Positions 11,563 to 55,498 of a DNA stretch of 64,000 bases are shown here, in pieces (the first letter of the stretch is position 1; each line of letters starts with the position of its first letter). Source of the DNA: Antedon mediterranea (lineage: Eukaryota; Echinodermata; Crinoidea; Comatulida; Antedonidae); contig NC_092671.1 of NCBI RefSeq assembly GCF_964355755.1, positions 873,001 through 937,000 on the forward strand, given 5' to 3'. Made by a program: the position numbers and the translations under genes. Below the pieces are notes generated by a model that was given only the letters and a program-made list of their open reading frames with translations, did no database searches and was not told the DNA's origin.

Positions 11563-12403
11563 ATATACTTCATCAATGATACAATTAAAAGATAAAGTAC
11601 CATATCTCAACTATAGGTGGCGCTATGGATATATTCATGGCTGGATGATGATTTTACAGAACTTGACGACGATTTGAACAAATGACGTAATGAGGCGGCA
11701 TCGCAATCGAAAGCTCCGTCAATCAATTGTCATTTTATTATTAATAATTTATTTTACATAAATCGGCAGGCTGACATAGTGAACAGTACTGTCACGCCCA
11801 GATTGAAGTTAACTATATGGCTACTGAAGAACGCAATTAAAAGTATACAGATATATAATATTAGCAACTGAATGTATTTATTTCTTTGTCCGCCGGTCAC
11901 TTCTTCGTGGACTTGTTCACTACCAATTACAATCATAAAAAATCATGTGTTTACTCGGCTTGGTTTACTACATATGGTGGTGGTGGTACCAACTTCAGCC
12001 CAACGGGCAGCAAATGGTCAATCTGTATTATTGCTGAGGTGCGACACCTCCCTTCTCTACAAGGTTGATGTGAGGTGTAATTACTACGTTCCTCCGCAAT
12101 TCTTTTATACGGTAATACACCTGACTAGTTCTATGCAAATTACCCTTTGCGTTTAACTTTAAATACCCGTCACTTTTGACTGTGACAATTCCGAAGGTCC
12201 AGATTCGTGCCTGATGAAATTGATAACAAGCCTTCCTACAAGATGAGTATTGATCCGTAATATTTACAATTCAAAATCATATTGCAATATTTATAATCTG
12301 ATAACAAGCCATGTCTATTAATTCTCGTATCACCAACATAGAGAGTAGGCTACATTTACGACGAAGTACAAAGTCCCAATTTATCAAGTTTATTGACATC
12401 ACG
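11563..12403. other. Upstream region of the CUB-like gene
   Basis: No gene recognised. It includes GTGGTGGTGGTACC near 11976 and balanced-composition DNA up to the ATG at 12404. A TTTAAATAC word at about 12160 could act as a TATA-like site, but nothing shows this directly. Confidence 0.3.
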
Positions 12404-12470
12404 ATGGACGGTTGTCAGCTGAAAGGCTGCATTTTGCTCCTTTTCACACTTTATTACTATAAATGCCAAG
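12404..12470 (+). CDS. CUB-like gene exon 1 (signal peptide)
   Basis: Encodes residues 1-22 (MDGCQLKGCILLLFTLYYYK, then C and Q). The start is the first ATG before the hydrophobic run. The exon leaves one base (phase 1) at CCAAG followed by GTAAAA. Confidence 0.65.
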
Positions 12471-14264
12471 GTAAAAATTATTAACATTAAAACTTTTTAA
12501 AATATATTATTACAATTTTAAACGTAGAAATATTTGTTGTGTGTCATGTTTACGCACGCAAAAGTATTGTCTGACCAGCCATTCCGTATACCATTGTATA
12601 TGTATATTTCAATGATATGCAGTAAAAACATGTTATTTTGTGTTAATGCCATACGTTGCTTAATAATAATGTTACGTTGCTTAATAATAATGTATCAGCC
12701 CACTTAAGCTTGGTTCCCACTGGGACCCGCAATGCAAGTAAGAAAACGTAACACATTTGACCAATCGCAGGCGGTAAGTTATCCAAAGTCGATTTGGTCA
12801 ACTCCCTTGCGTTGCGTCTTCGGAAACGTTAGAAGCAGAAGTTACAACGTCTTTACGCCAAAACACAAAACTCACAATATGTACACAAATAAAATTATTT
12901 ATATATGTATTAGCTTAGTATATTATTATAGTACCTTAAATAAATCGTTTTCTATTATAGGCTATGAATTACAGCCAAGAGTGAGTTACTTACGGCCAGA
13001 ATACTGTGCAGCTGATCATACCAGTAAAATTCACTTTGAACAGACTTTACAACTAAGATTTGACAATGTTATGCCTAATACCCCACTCTATACAACGATT
13101 TGTTCGATAAAATTAATCTGTTTAAAGGAAGTGTCCATCGGTCTTACGGTCACGTTAAACGATGGTGAATTCGATGAAAACGGCAATCAAGTATGCGATG
13201 AAGGCAATTACATACAGGTGGCTGATTCTTTATATAATACTTTACATACCTGGTGCAGAAACAGTGACCGCTACGTGTATACTAATAAGTCAGAGGTTTA
13301 CATGACACTTCATCTGAGCCGTTTTTCAAGAGTGTCGTCATTTATAATTACTGCTTATGAATATAAACTAGATGAACCTGCATTAGGTGAGTTTGTTCAC
13401 TTTATAGAAAAGAATGTATGTGTGTTTTTAATATTGTGTTATATCTGTGGTATGGTTTCCGTAATTAATGTCATTTGATACGCCCATCTAAACAATGATA
13501 CATAAAATATAGCAGTTAATTATGTCTCAACCGTAGATTACCGACCGAATGTTTTTGTTTTTATAATAAGTGATATTTTATTGTAATTTTGTATTAATAT
13601 TTTGATTGTATGTTCTACCTTTCTAAATGTTTTTTTTATATTTCTATATTGCATTTTATTTTTCCTAGTGAAACGCTTTTGTTAAACTTCAATCCTTCGT
13701 TTGATTGCAATAAAGTTCTATTCGTATTCGTAATGAATCTTTTCAAAGCATGATGAAACACCTTTTGCATGCGCGCGCACCAACATTTGAATTGATTCGT
13801 TATTTTGTTATATTTCAGATCCGTCATTACTTGCCATGTATATCATGATGGGCGTCATAGCTGTGTTTTCTTTCTTATTATTATGTTGCATATGTTGCTG
13901 TAAACGAAGTCCGAATCAACCACATACCACCACCACCACCACCACGAACATACTGACAGTAATCGACCCTACTGGCCCATCTCCACATTCTCCCCACCCC
14001 ACAGACAACTATACCCCACCCTCTTACTCAACAGCAGTAAATTGGTCATCAGAAGATGACATAACAGAAGCTCCGCCAAGTTACGATCAAGTATTGGCAT
14101 CTAACGGGTCAGCAATTGGTAAGAGCCAGCACCAGGGCAGCAAGCGTGGACCAACACATTTAAGTATAATTATACCACCGCCATCGGGTAATGCTGAATC
14201 GTCACCTACTCGTTTAGAAACATATTCAACTGTTGGATTGCAAACTGAATTACCGGTTAATTGA
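12404..14264 (+). CDS. CUB-like, single-pass membrane protein with two PPxY motifs (three exons)
   Basis: Joining 12404-12470, 12961-13386 and 13819-14264 gives a continuous 312-residue frame. Both introns are phase 1 with donors GTAAAA and GTGAGT. Order: hydrophobic leader (1-22); ectodomain with five cysteines (38, 70, 76, 101, 121); membrane span about 168-189 followed by a CCICCCKR stop-transfer; Ser/Thr/Pro-rich tail. C101 and C121 are 20 apart with aromatic/valine spacing like the second half of a CUB domain, so the fold is called CUB-like by inference. One N-glycosylation site lies near N131. The tail has PPSY at 231-234 and 250-253, motifs that in other proteins bind WW domains of Nedd4-type ubiquitin ligases. 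I do not recognise a named orthologue. A surface protein with ligase-controlled turnover is a reasonable guess, not a demonstrated role. Confidence 0.75.
12708..12826 (+). mobile_element. CTTGGTTCCCAC-type MITE, copy 1
   Basis: Begins AAGCTTGGTTCCCACTGGGA and contains TTTGACCAATC and TTGGTCAACTC, then TTGCGTTGCGTC. These words recur in the same order at 16538-16692 and 59868-60012. It lies in intron 1 of the CUB-like gene. Confidence 0.6.
12961..13386 (+). CDS. CUB-like gene exon 2 (ectodomain)
   Basis: Acceptor TCTATTATAG at 12960; encodes residues 23-164 with all five ectodomain cysteines. Donor GTGAGT at 13387. A longer open frame runs through both flanking introns (12732-13478), but the splice signals and frame joins favour these limits. 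Confidence 0.75.
13819..14264 (+). CDS. CUB-like gene exon 3 (membrane span and PPxY tail)
   Basis: Acceptor TATTTCAG at 13818. Encodes residues 165-312, starting DPSLLAMYIMM, with the membrane span, a cysteine-rich juxtamembrane run, a seven-threonine stretch and both PPSY motifs. Stop TGA at 14262-14264. Confidence 0.8.
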
Positions 14265-15660
14265 TCGATTTAGATTAAATACAATTATAAAGCCTAGTCC
14301 TGCACTAGCGAACTTTACCGAATGTTTGTTTGCAAACAAACATACTTTATGTAGACTTCTGTAAACTTGTTTTCTGTAGTTTTCCCTCCCCACGTATACT
14401 ATTATTTTTGTTTTAATGGAAGAATGAACGTTTTATTTAAATTTCATTTTCTGTTTATAAACTTTTTTTTGTAACTACTTACTGCTTACTAAGACCGCTT
14501 ATCACTTAATATGCACATGTTCACACTGTTAAAATAGGCGATATTAAAATATTTTTGTAGTGGGTTGTCCAGCAAGGATAAAATAATAATTTACCTTTAC
14601 GCATACGAATTGTTTTTGCGGACAACATGATTTTATACCAACCATTACTTACTTAAGGATAAAGACTTTCGAACATTAATAAGTAAAGACTCGGTTCATC
14701 TGTATGATAGTGTTTATTATCTAATCAAATTCAACTAAACTTTTTTTTAAATTCCCCCTTCCCGGAAGTTATGAACAAGATAAATACAAAAAAAGGATGT
14801 CTGTTTGTTATAAATAAGTTACCCCCAATAAATGAAAACCTATTCTAGGTTAGATATGAAGGATTTTATATGGCAGCTAAAATTGCTTTAAAATATTGTT
14901 TTTACTATATTAATCTACTATTTACACTGCATACAAATGTGCTAAAAATAGATTGCACCATGGGAAGTTCCCATATCATTTTGTTTCTGCTCAACAGAAG
15001 TTTTAAACTAAAGAGGGCAGCAAATATACTTGGTTACTGATTATGTTGCATTTATATTACGCTTATTTTCTTTACTTTTTATATTAAAGCGTTTGTTGTT
15101 CTTGTTTGAAAACTTATGATGTATTTTGTTTTCTCGAAACAGTCTTTTAGCTCATTGACCACTGAATGTTGAATGCCGATACGTTTAATCCATTGGAGCT
15201 ATCACCCGGTTTATAAATTCTGGAGAGAAAAAAAAAGAGAAATTCAAGTTTTCTGTAACGTTAATACATTTCTTTACATTTACTCTAACTTATCTGCATT
15301 ATCACACAACCGTCTTTCCATTCCACTTCAACGAATCATCATAGTAAATATCTTTAGGTACACCGTTTCCAAAAGGAAATAATGTAAAGTTTCTCGATTT
15401 TTCGGTTGGTATGACAACTGTTTTTTCCTCTTCAGAAGATGGTTGTAGTGTGTATCGATATTTTGGTAGCATAACAATCGAAACGTCGACACATATACAT
15501 ATATTTTATTTCATTTAGGAAACACATGGTGTTAGTGCAAAACTAACTTTATTCGTCATCGTTATAAATAAATTAATATCTTTAAAAAACATCTTTCCTC
15601 TTTTAGTTATTGACAACAAACACTCCAAATCATGTTGTTTTACTAAACTTTAGGCCTAAC
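14265..15660. other. Interval between convergent genes
   Basis: Holds the 3' untranslated part of the CUB-like gene and presumably the last exon and 3' end of the light-chain gene. I searched the minus strand for an acceptor followed by a short FVRMVLNG-like terminus and did not find one. Confidence 0.4.
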
Positions 15661-15751
15661 CTTTACTATTAACCTTTAACCTTTACTATTACCTTTAACT
15701 TTTACTATTAACTTTAACCTTTACTATTAACCTTTAACCTTTACTACTAAC
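15661..15751. repeat. CCTTTACTATTAA short tandem repeat
   Basis: About six imperfect copies of a 12-20 bp unit made of ACCTTTA and CTATTA. The array starts immediately at the donor of the last recognised light-chain exon (minus strand GTTAGT at 15751-15746). Confidence 0.7.
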
Positions 15752-15829
15752 CTTCATATGTAATTTCTCCTTCAGAGTTTTCTAAGCCAGCCAATAATGA
15801 TTCAACATCTTCGTCTGATAGTTTCTCAC
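15752..15829 (-). CDS. Light-chain exon 5 (fourth EF-hand region)
   Basis: Acceptor TTTTTCAG; encodes [20 protein letters not shown] then GEITYE, and leaves one base at GAAG followed by GTTAGT. The split after the glutamate is where relatives break before their last short exon. Read-through would give one glycine and a TAG stop, an alternative ending. Confidence 0.8.
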
Positions 15830-18073
15830 CTGAAAAATAAAATACTAAAAATAGTACTATGTCCCAGAAAAATCGTATCGACATAATATGTCCGGTCTAT
15901 TTTCGTAAAAAAGGGAGAGTTTCTTCAAGATTTAGTACACGTTTTAGTGGCAATAAAGACTGTCCTTTTGTCATCTTAATTTGTAATATATTCTTTTTAT
16001 AATTTTTACACTTTGTCAATAAATTGTTTAACTATTGTTTCTTGAAATTAATTCTTCTTGTAACGGCTTTTCCAATTTGTTCGTGTTGTTTTAATTTTGC
16101 AATCTAACCGTTTCAGCTTTGGCTGTCGGTGTGGACAAATTTGATGTTTTTAATCCGATGGTATTTTGCATTTTATAGGCGCGCGCGATGATGAAATAGT
16201 ACGGTACGAGAATAAAAAGTATTGTTAGATATAATGTATTATTGTTGAATTTCAATTTAAAATATATTTACCGAGCGATGTGAGAATCCTCCGCAACTCA
16301 GCTCCTGTGATGATACCGTTACCTTCCTTGTCGAATACTCTCATACACTCCATATAGTCTTCAGCACATCCCTGATCTTTACTCTTTGCCAAGTCTTGCA
16401 GTTGGGCTAAGAATTCCTCGAATGATAAACGGGTGGCTATACAAAATGAAACGACTCGTTGATATTATTATCAATGTTTGTTAAACAGACAATCGATTGG
16501 ACGAATTAAAAGGGCGCACGCGCGCTCTTTAACAAGCAACCAATGATTGGTTCCCAACCAACGACGTAGAGGCGTAACACGAGTGAGTTGACCAATGACA
16601 AGCGGCAGATGATCCATCGCGCCATGATTGGTCAAATTACGTGCGGTGCGCGCGCTTACGTCGTTGCGTTGCGTCCAATGGGAATCAAGCTTACTTACTT
16701 TCATCAGCATCGGGTCCAGTAACCTTCTTGATATCTGCAAGGGTTGGGTTCATTCCAAGTGAGCGGGCAATGTCACCGACAACCAATGCAGATACTTTGC
16801 TGTCACCGATGGTGTCAAACAGCATAAAGCATTCACGGTACTCTATATTCAAATATAAATATTGATCATATTACATTTGTTCCATTTATTATAATTAGTA
16901 ATATCATATATATTTTGGTTTAGTTACATACACGATTATTAGGTAAATAGATTTTAATAATGAATGCCTACACAGCTGAAGTAATCGTATAAGAGGCCCA
17001 CATGGCTTGAAATCTTCGTTAAAATTAAAAATACACCAGACGAAAAAAAAGTAAAACAGACTCTTGTATTATTTCTCATAGTGTATATAGGCGTCCTGTG
17101 AAATAAGCGGCGTATAAAATGCTCGCGACTATCGTTTTAGAACTATATAACTGGTCTACACCGAATGTAACATCAGAAGAGAAAACATTTCAACTAAATC
17201 ATTCATGTCAATCTTTCACAATTGCGTCCTATAACTCATCCCCAAATATGGGCACGGTTACAATAGCCATTCAGCGACTGTGATTGTGAAATATTATAGG
17301 TGTGAGCTTTCCACCAATCAACGCCATGTAAAGTACCACGTGATGAAACTCTTTTACATAATTAATTAGGAGCGAACGAATTGGTCAGCGGCGTATTTAT
17401 CGACAAGGATTCAGGAATACATAATTATTTATCTAATTTTTATGTTATATTTTATTGTTTTTATACAAGTTCTAAACTAATAAAAATTTAAATCTTACCG
17501 TCCTTCATGTCTTCACAGAATTCGAAAGCCTTGAAAAATAATTGTATAAGTTTTTAGTTAGCTGTTAAGTGTTATATAAAAAAATGTTCTAAATATGAAA
17601 GATATCAAATATGGATGCCTTTAGATCATCAGTATCAACCTACAAAATAGTAATCTAACATACATGTTAAACTAATGACGGTACATACACTTCAAATGCA
17701 GGGGATATGTTTAGATACGATTGCCGACGAGTATGAACAAATTTACTCTAGTAAAGTAAAGTACTCTAGTATACATTCAACTATGAATGAAATAATTCCT
17801 CCATCCATGATTTAACTATAGTTATTGAACTTATGGACTGACTGATATACTTAATATATCTAAGTCTATACACATCATATTCTCAATTGATTGAGAAATC
17901 CATCGATAATGTGTAGTAGAATACCCATTCAACAAATGTTTCAATTTGTTCGCAATTTCTCGTAACCTGAATTCTTACAATCGTTGTCTAAATATAAAAG
18001 CTAAAAGTGACTGAATTTAAACTAAGCATAGTCCTATACAATACAGTCCTATCCATATTACAACACTTACCAT
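15752..18073 (-). CDS. Myosin essential light chain (five exons; terminal exon not found)
   Basis: Exons 18073-18071, 17529-17499, 16842-16699, 16436-16272 and 15829-15752 join in frame to 140 residues plus one base. The family is usually about 150 residues, so roughly ten C-terminal residues are missing. The essential light chain binds the lever arm of myosin II heavy chain and supports force transmission. Seen here: an N-terminal EF-hand with a degenerate loop ([12 protein letters not shown], 21-32); a [12 protein letters not shown] linker; a third EF-hand with the intact loop [12 protein letters not shown] (95-106); and the fourth region [20 protein letters not shown]. This pattern is diagnostic of MYL1/MYL6-type chains rather than calmodulin. 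Exon 1 supplies only the ATG, an arrangement that often allows alternative first exons. Muscle versus non-muscle identity cannot be told. Confidence 0.85.
16272..16436 (-). CDS. Light-chain exon 4 (third EF-hand)
   Basis: Encodes residues 60-114: [20 protein letters not shown] and the complete loop [12 protein letters not shown] with [10 protein letters not shown] after it. Phase 1 at both ends; donor GTAAAT. Confidence 0.9.
16538..16692 (-). mobile_element. CTTGGTTCCCAC-type MITE, copy 2, at a splice donor
   Basis: The inverted ends are CTTGATTCCCATTGGACGCA (from 16692, minus strand) and TTGGTTCCCAACCAACGACG (from about 16540, plus strand). The core TTTGACCAATCATGGCGCGA is nearly shared with 59868-60012. 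Only about six intron bases (GTAAGT) separate the element from light-chain exon 3. Confidence 0.65.
16699..16842 (-). CDS. Light-chain exon 3 (first EF-hand)
   Basis: Encodes residues 12-59: [20 protein letters not shown], then [20 protein letters not shown] and the VTGPDADE linker. Acceptor AATATAG, donor GTAAGT. Confidence 0.9.
17499..17529 (-). CDS. Light-chain exon 2
   Basis: A 31-bp exon encoding [10 protein letters not shown] plus one base, between acceptor TTTTTCAAG and donor GTAAGA. It joins phase 0 to the ATG exon and phase 1 to exon 3, which supports it despite its size. Confidence 0.75.
18071..18073 (-). CDS. Light-chain exon 1 (initiator ATG only)
   Basis: The minus strand reads TATAAAATG directly followed by the donor GTAAGT. 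Joining to exon 2 gives [11 protein letters not shown]. Exons holding only the start codon are known in this gene family. Confidence 0.6.
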
Positions 18074-18213
18074 TTTATATAATGATGTAATTTATAAAAC
18101 TTAAATCTCCCAAAAGGACTTGGTACTTGTTTACACCAGTCAACGGACCCGACTACTGACAAGCAAGAGAATCTCAAGTCACACGACACATTCGTCGCAA
18201 TCTGCACCGAGTG

Positions 18214-18221
18214 TGACGTCA
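18214..18221. promoter_or_regulatory. CRE-like palindrome TGACGTCA
   Basis: A perfect CREB/ATF consensus lies about 140 bp upstream of the light-chain ATG exon, in a GC-richer stretch that may be its promoter. Its function is inferred from position only. Confidence 0.3.
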
Positions 18222-18399
18222 CAAGGATGTTAGCAATGCGCGGAATTTGACGACGTACCCGGGAATGTCCCGTTATGGAATAGGAAGGCTAACCCTGGAC
18301 ATGCTCTGTTGCGTAGTCGGCGGATAAAATAATTTAGGGTACTTTGTCTACAACAAATCTGTCACAGCTTGATTGATTTGTAATCATTTAGCAATCAAA

Positions 18400-19135
18400 T
18401 AGTAATTTCGATTTACAGCCAGTCTACTCGGCGTAATATTAGGGTGTAATACCAAGTATACAAGATAGAATAGACGCGGTTTAGCAGTCATTAGTAATTT
18501 CGAATTATTACGTCAATAATAACGGCGTAATGTTGGCGTAATACAAAATATGTACACATCAAATAGATAGGATAGACGCATACGTTAGCAATCAAAATAG
18601 TAATTTCGATTTACAGTTAGTCTACTCTTATAACGGCGTAATATTGGGGTAATACAAAGCATAATATGCACACATCAAAAAGATAGGATAGACGCATACG
18701 TTAGCAATCAAAATAGTAATTTCGATTTACAGTTAGTCTACTCTTATAACGGCGTAATATTGGGGTAATACAAAGCATAATATGCACACATCAAAAAGAT
18801 AGGATAGACGCATACGTTAGCAATCAAAATAGTAATTTCGGTTTACGTCAATAACAGTTTATTCTTATAACGGCCTAACGGCGTAATGTTGGCGTAATAC
18901 ATAGTATATACACGTCAACAACTTCGCAAGATAGGATAGAGGCGGTTTAGCAATAAATTAGTAATCGATTCACATCAATAATAGTCACTTATTATAACGG
19001 CGTAATGTTGGCGTAATACATAGTAACACGTCAACAACTTCGCAAGATAGGATAGAGGCGGTTTAGCAATAAATTAGTAATCGATTCACATAAAAAATAG
19101 TCACTTAGTATAACGGCGTAATGTTGGGGTACGAT
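18400..19135. repeat. Tandem array of about 92-127 bp units upstream of the light-chain gene
   Basis: Seven or so imperfect copies containing AGTAATTTCGATTTACAG, TATAACGGCGTAAT and AAGATAGGATAGA words. The two central copies (from 18601 and 18716) are almost identical with a period of 115-116 bp; outer ones are more diverged. Confidence 0.85.
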
Positions 19136-20853
19136 AAAACAAATATTGTATGCACATTTTAATGTTTGCGAGACGAGTAGACTTAAAGCCGACACAGGCA
19201 AGGGTGGGCCTAATAACAATAATACACGGCAAGGAATAACAAAAAAAAGAATACACTATAAAACACACTGTTACCGAATTGATATCGGTAATTCACTCCG
19301 TCATAATGGGCAGAGAAAGAGACGGGAATGCGGGCGGGGGGGGGGGGGGGGGCGAGATGGTCCAGAGGTGAATAAATTCCCTCTCCCAATAAAACAAATG
19401 ACGCCGACGCCCTGAAACCCTCTTACAATTCAATTGTGTCTAACCCATAATTTAGGAATCGTAGACAAGTAGATAAATAACTTTCGACAAAACGTTTAAT
19501 CTTTTCGTAATAATTTAATCCATTTACACATTGCACAAGAATTATACAAAAACAAGTGTCTCCCAGTAGTTCGGCAATTGCATATTACAGAACACACAAT
19601 GCAGCAACGATGAAAAAGTTTGGCATAGAAAAAACGCTTCGTCCAAAATTCTGTTTTTTTTAACATAACATGTGATCATATCTAAGGCATGGTAATTACC
19701 ACATAGTTCGTGAATTTACTGCTTTTCCCGGGAAGTTCCCGTCCGCAACGTGATTCAAACGTTACTCTATCAAACCGTAAATGTATCTCTCCGTCCATCA
19801 AGAAAGTGTCCATCACTGGCGGACGGGAACGCCCCTTTCATATTGACCAGATAAGTGGTGTCCATGTCCATCTATATTATCCTTTTCTTCAATCCCTAAT
19901 ACAGTACATACTATACACGTGACAGCAACTTTCTTAAACTAGGTGGTAAGACACATCTAAATAAACTGTTAAAATTCGGGTCCTATTCAACTACTAAACA
20001 CAGGGTTATCAACAAAATGAAATAAAAAGTATTATTTAACAAGCGGTGACTGCTGAGAGTGAACAGATAGGAATAGTAAATTATCTCTTCTTAAAAAGCA
20101 AATACATGTGATTTAAAATAACGGCTCACTACCGACTTTATTTCGTCATTTTGACCGTCGGATCGTCCAACTTGCTACACCTAACGGTACAACATACACA
20201 AAATGGTTTTCATTTTTAGGCCTACTATAAAACTGTGAACTCATTGATACATCCGTCGTCGATAGAGCCCCATTGCGCATGTGTACGCGGTACTAATTTT
20301 TACCACAGTACTAATTCTGTAGTGGTACTTAACATACCAAGTTGTTTTTTTTAATCCGGGGAATATGAGGATGGTTCTTTTAAGGCATAGCTGTCGACGA
20401 CGGAACTACCTCACTAATTATTATATACCATTATTTCAACAGAAATTATACGAAGCCATCGAAGCAACAAAATGGACGAATACAAAAATACTATCCTCTA
20501 CAAACAGAATAGCATTTTACAATGTTTAAAAACCGATTGTTTAGGCGTATATAATTTTACAGTTTGACATTTACACAATAGTTGTCACAAACGGATACGA
20601 ATATAGAAAAAAAAATAGAAGAGTAAATAAAAAAACCTGAAATCGGAAAGAAATCGAGTTGTTGACAACCAGGCTAGAACAGTACAAAAGGCGTCAGTAT
20701 CTACCACAGTCCATTAATCATGATAACATTGCCATGACTAAAATATTAATAGCAAAAGAAAACACATTAGGGTAATGAATTTTGTAATAAAATAAGGATT
20801 TTTTTCAAACACAAATTAACTTTGGATGGTTAAGAGACCATGTCAACATTATT
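19136..20853. other. Gene-less stretch with a poly-G tract
   Basis: A run of 17 G lies at 19336-19352 in a GC-rich patch. The rest, to 20853, is AT-rich and without recognised genes. Paired GTACTAATTTTTACCACAGT-type words near 20290-20330 are a small imperfect repeat. Confidence 0.45.
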
Positions 20854-21012
20854 CCACTGCAGTTACTGCAGTAAATATATTTTTTTTTGCAATCATTTAA
20901 TAAGCTATTCTGGTAATATTTGTTCTACATTGAAACGAACTAAAATCATGCTCTAATGCGAAAATAGCTAGTTACTGCAGCAGGGGCCTGGTTACTGCAG
21001 TAACTGCGGTAG
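20854..21012. mobile_element. Palindromic MITE, copy B (uninterrupted)
   Basis: A 159-bp element with ends CACTGCAGTTACTGCAGTAA and TTACTGCAGTAACTGCGGTA. It matches the split copy at 1447-2176 and shows what that element looked like before insertion. Confidence 0.65.
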
Positions 21013-23493
21013 AATAATTTAATTATGTATAATTAAGTTATATTTGATATTCTGGTTTGTAGGATAAATGAGAAAACATGTATACTATGCAGTGGGACGA
21101 ACATTACTTAACTAAACATAACAAAATTAAGCCATATTAGCAAGTCAACAATATTGGATGGGTCAAAGGTTACCTGTTCATGAATATTCATAACACAATT
21201 TATTCCCCCAACTACCAATAGCTATTAGAATCAATTCAATAAATCATTAAAACAAACATTTATTCATTTTAAATCTATTTTATAAAATTTGAAAACATTA
21301 CTATGGAAACAGTTTGATTCATATCTACAAAGTTAATTTAATTTTAACTCACAAAATTAAAACAAATAGTTAGGACTATTGAAGGTTGTTACAGTGAATG
21401 ACAAAAGACCATAAATGATAAATAGAGGAACGAGGAGACAGAACAGAGGTACCTCCCTGGAGAGACTAGGAGTTGTAGGATTGCGACGACGATGATTAGT
21501 AAATGACCAGAAGTAACTAACACATTTATGATTTTTGTTGTTGTAGTTTATGACAGTATATGAATTTTTTTAAAGCAACAGATTGGAGACAAGTCTTCTA
21601 GGAGGCCAGGTAGCCACATAGCCGTTAGGGCTAGTGGTGAAATTGGTTATTTTACTCTACAGTAGGTACAAAGCCTCTTGAGACAGAACCACCCTATGAT
21701 AAAAACCCAAAACAACTGAATACTTGTAGCAAACTTACAATCCCGTTCCACATAAACAAGCCTTACAGACAACAAAGACTAAGGGGCCAACGGTCAACAA
21801 AGACTAAGGGGCCAAAGGTCAAAAAGACTAAGGGGACAAAGGTCAACAACGACAAGGCACAGGCGAATAATTTGGTATCTGCACATACATAATCATTACC
21901 TACGATACCCGACATAAAGTGCATACAAATTGACAAGGAGGAAAAGCAAAAATAAATAAGCCTTTGAATTAATTGCACTGAGGCATACACAAACCAGACC
22001 TCTGCGGGGAGCAAATGCCTTCACCATCATGTACACCACATATTGCTGCTTGACACTAAACTTTCACTCGTAAATAAATAACTTAACACCTGAGTTGCCA
22101 AGGGATCATTAACAAGTTCATTTAAAATCATTTTCAATTATATTTCATTTTTGATGGAATTTTTAAAATGGAAATTATTTATACCAAATTCATTTTAAGT
22201 AAATAAAATATTTTAAAACTAGTTTCTACTTCATCATCTGACATTTAAACATGTTTTAAGAATTGATATTTAAGTACAGTCACTTAGAAGACTTAGCGCT
22301 ACATAGCCACTGGATTGGTAGCATACACTCAAAATATACCAACTCTTTTCTCATAATATTATTATTTGGTATTTTAGTCAACATTTATTAAGAGAGTTAT
22401 ATAGATTTGATAATACACCACACTTTTGGTTTTAGTCAAATTAACTAAAATATTTCCCTTATATCGGCAGCTAAGTTCCTGAAATTTGAGACTCATCAAT
22501 TTGAAAGGGATTATATTTATCAAAAGTATTGAATACATTATTTGCAACCACTAGGAAATGTTGGAAGAACTACTAATTAATGTGTGTTCCAAATATTGTA
22601 GCATTTTACAAGTATTGCCTAAAATTACCCCCTAACCCCATCTCACTACTCTTCACAGCAAAGAAATGACTGACTTAATGTAAATAAAAAAAAACACTCT
22701 CACACAATTTATAAATAAAATGACTTTGATATACTATAACACTTATTTTGTGTAAAATATTCCGCACACACATATTCACTAACACACACTCTGTAGACAC
22801 ATTTTATATATACCTATCAACTGACACAATAGAATATCACCTACCATTGAAACATTACAGAAAATAAATTTAGGAGTACAGTACGACCTAGATTGTACGT
22901 TCTTTGGATTTATGAAACAAACGATTTGATTGTAATTGAATATGGTATGTTGTTTTTTGTGTTTTTGATTTAATAAATTAAGAGTTTGTAAATTTTTAGG
23001 ACTACCTGTAAGGTAAACAGAATGTTGCGGCAGCCTTAGTTATAGGATCTACATTTAGAGGTCAGTTTAAGGTCAACCTTGATTTTACAGATGCCATGTT
23101 TGTTGCCATACCGTACGTAAAATCTAGGTCCTACCGTAGACACAAATCCAATATCAGTGTACCATATGTTGAAGCATTTTAACTATTAATATTACAGATA
23201 CATTAGTATTTGTTTATCAAACAATAATTTCATCAACGAAACAAACGTCTACAAAAAAGCGACTTTATATACCAACATGAAAAATGGGTTAAAATCCATC
23301 ATACAAATTATGAGACAAAAAGAAAACATTTTGCACTAGAAGACACTATTGCCATTAATCATGTCGTTAACTTGTATCTATAGCACTAATATAAGAATTA
23401 TACACTCTGGTACACAAAAGCATACAAACTGGTCTTAAAACATAACATGAAAGACATAAATACAAATACTAATTGTTTACAAAAATAAAATCA
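21013..23493. other. Downstream region of the R3HDM gene
   Basis: Expected to hold the 3' untranslated region. A minus-strand AATAAA lies at 22389-22384, about 1.1 kb past the stop, but it cannot be confirmed as the polyadenylation signal in such AT-rich DNA. No other gene recognised. Confidence 0.4.
21776..21850. repeat. About 25-bp tandem repeat, three copies
   Basis: Units contain AAGACTAAGGGGCCAA and GGTCAAC words with small changes. Confidence 0.75.

Positions 23494-55498
<32,005 letters not shown>

Noticed and set aside
12732-13478. 248-codon single frame as a complete gene
   Set aside because: It runs through two introns; the signal-peptide exon, splice sites and matched phases support the three-exon model.
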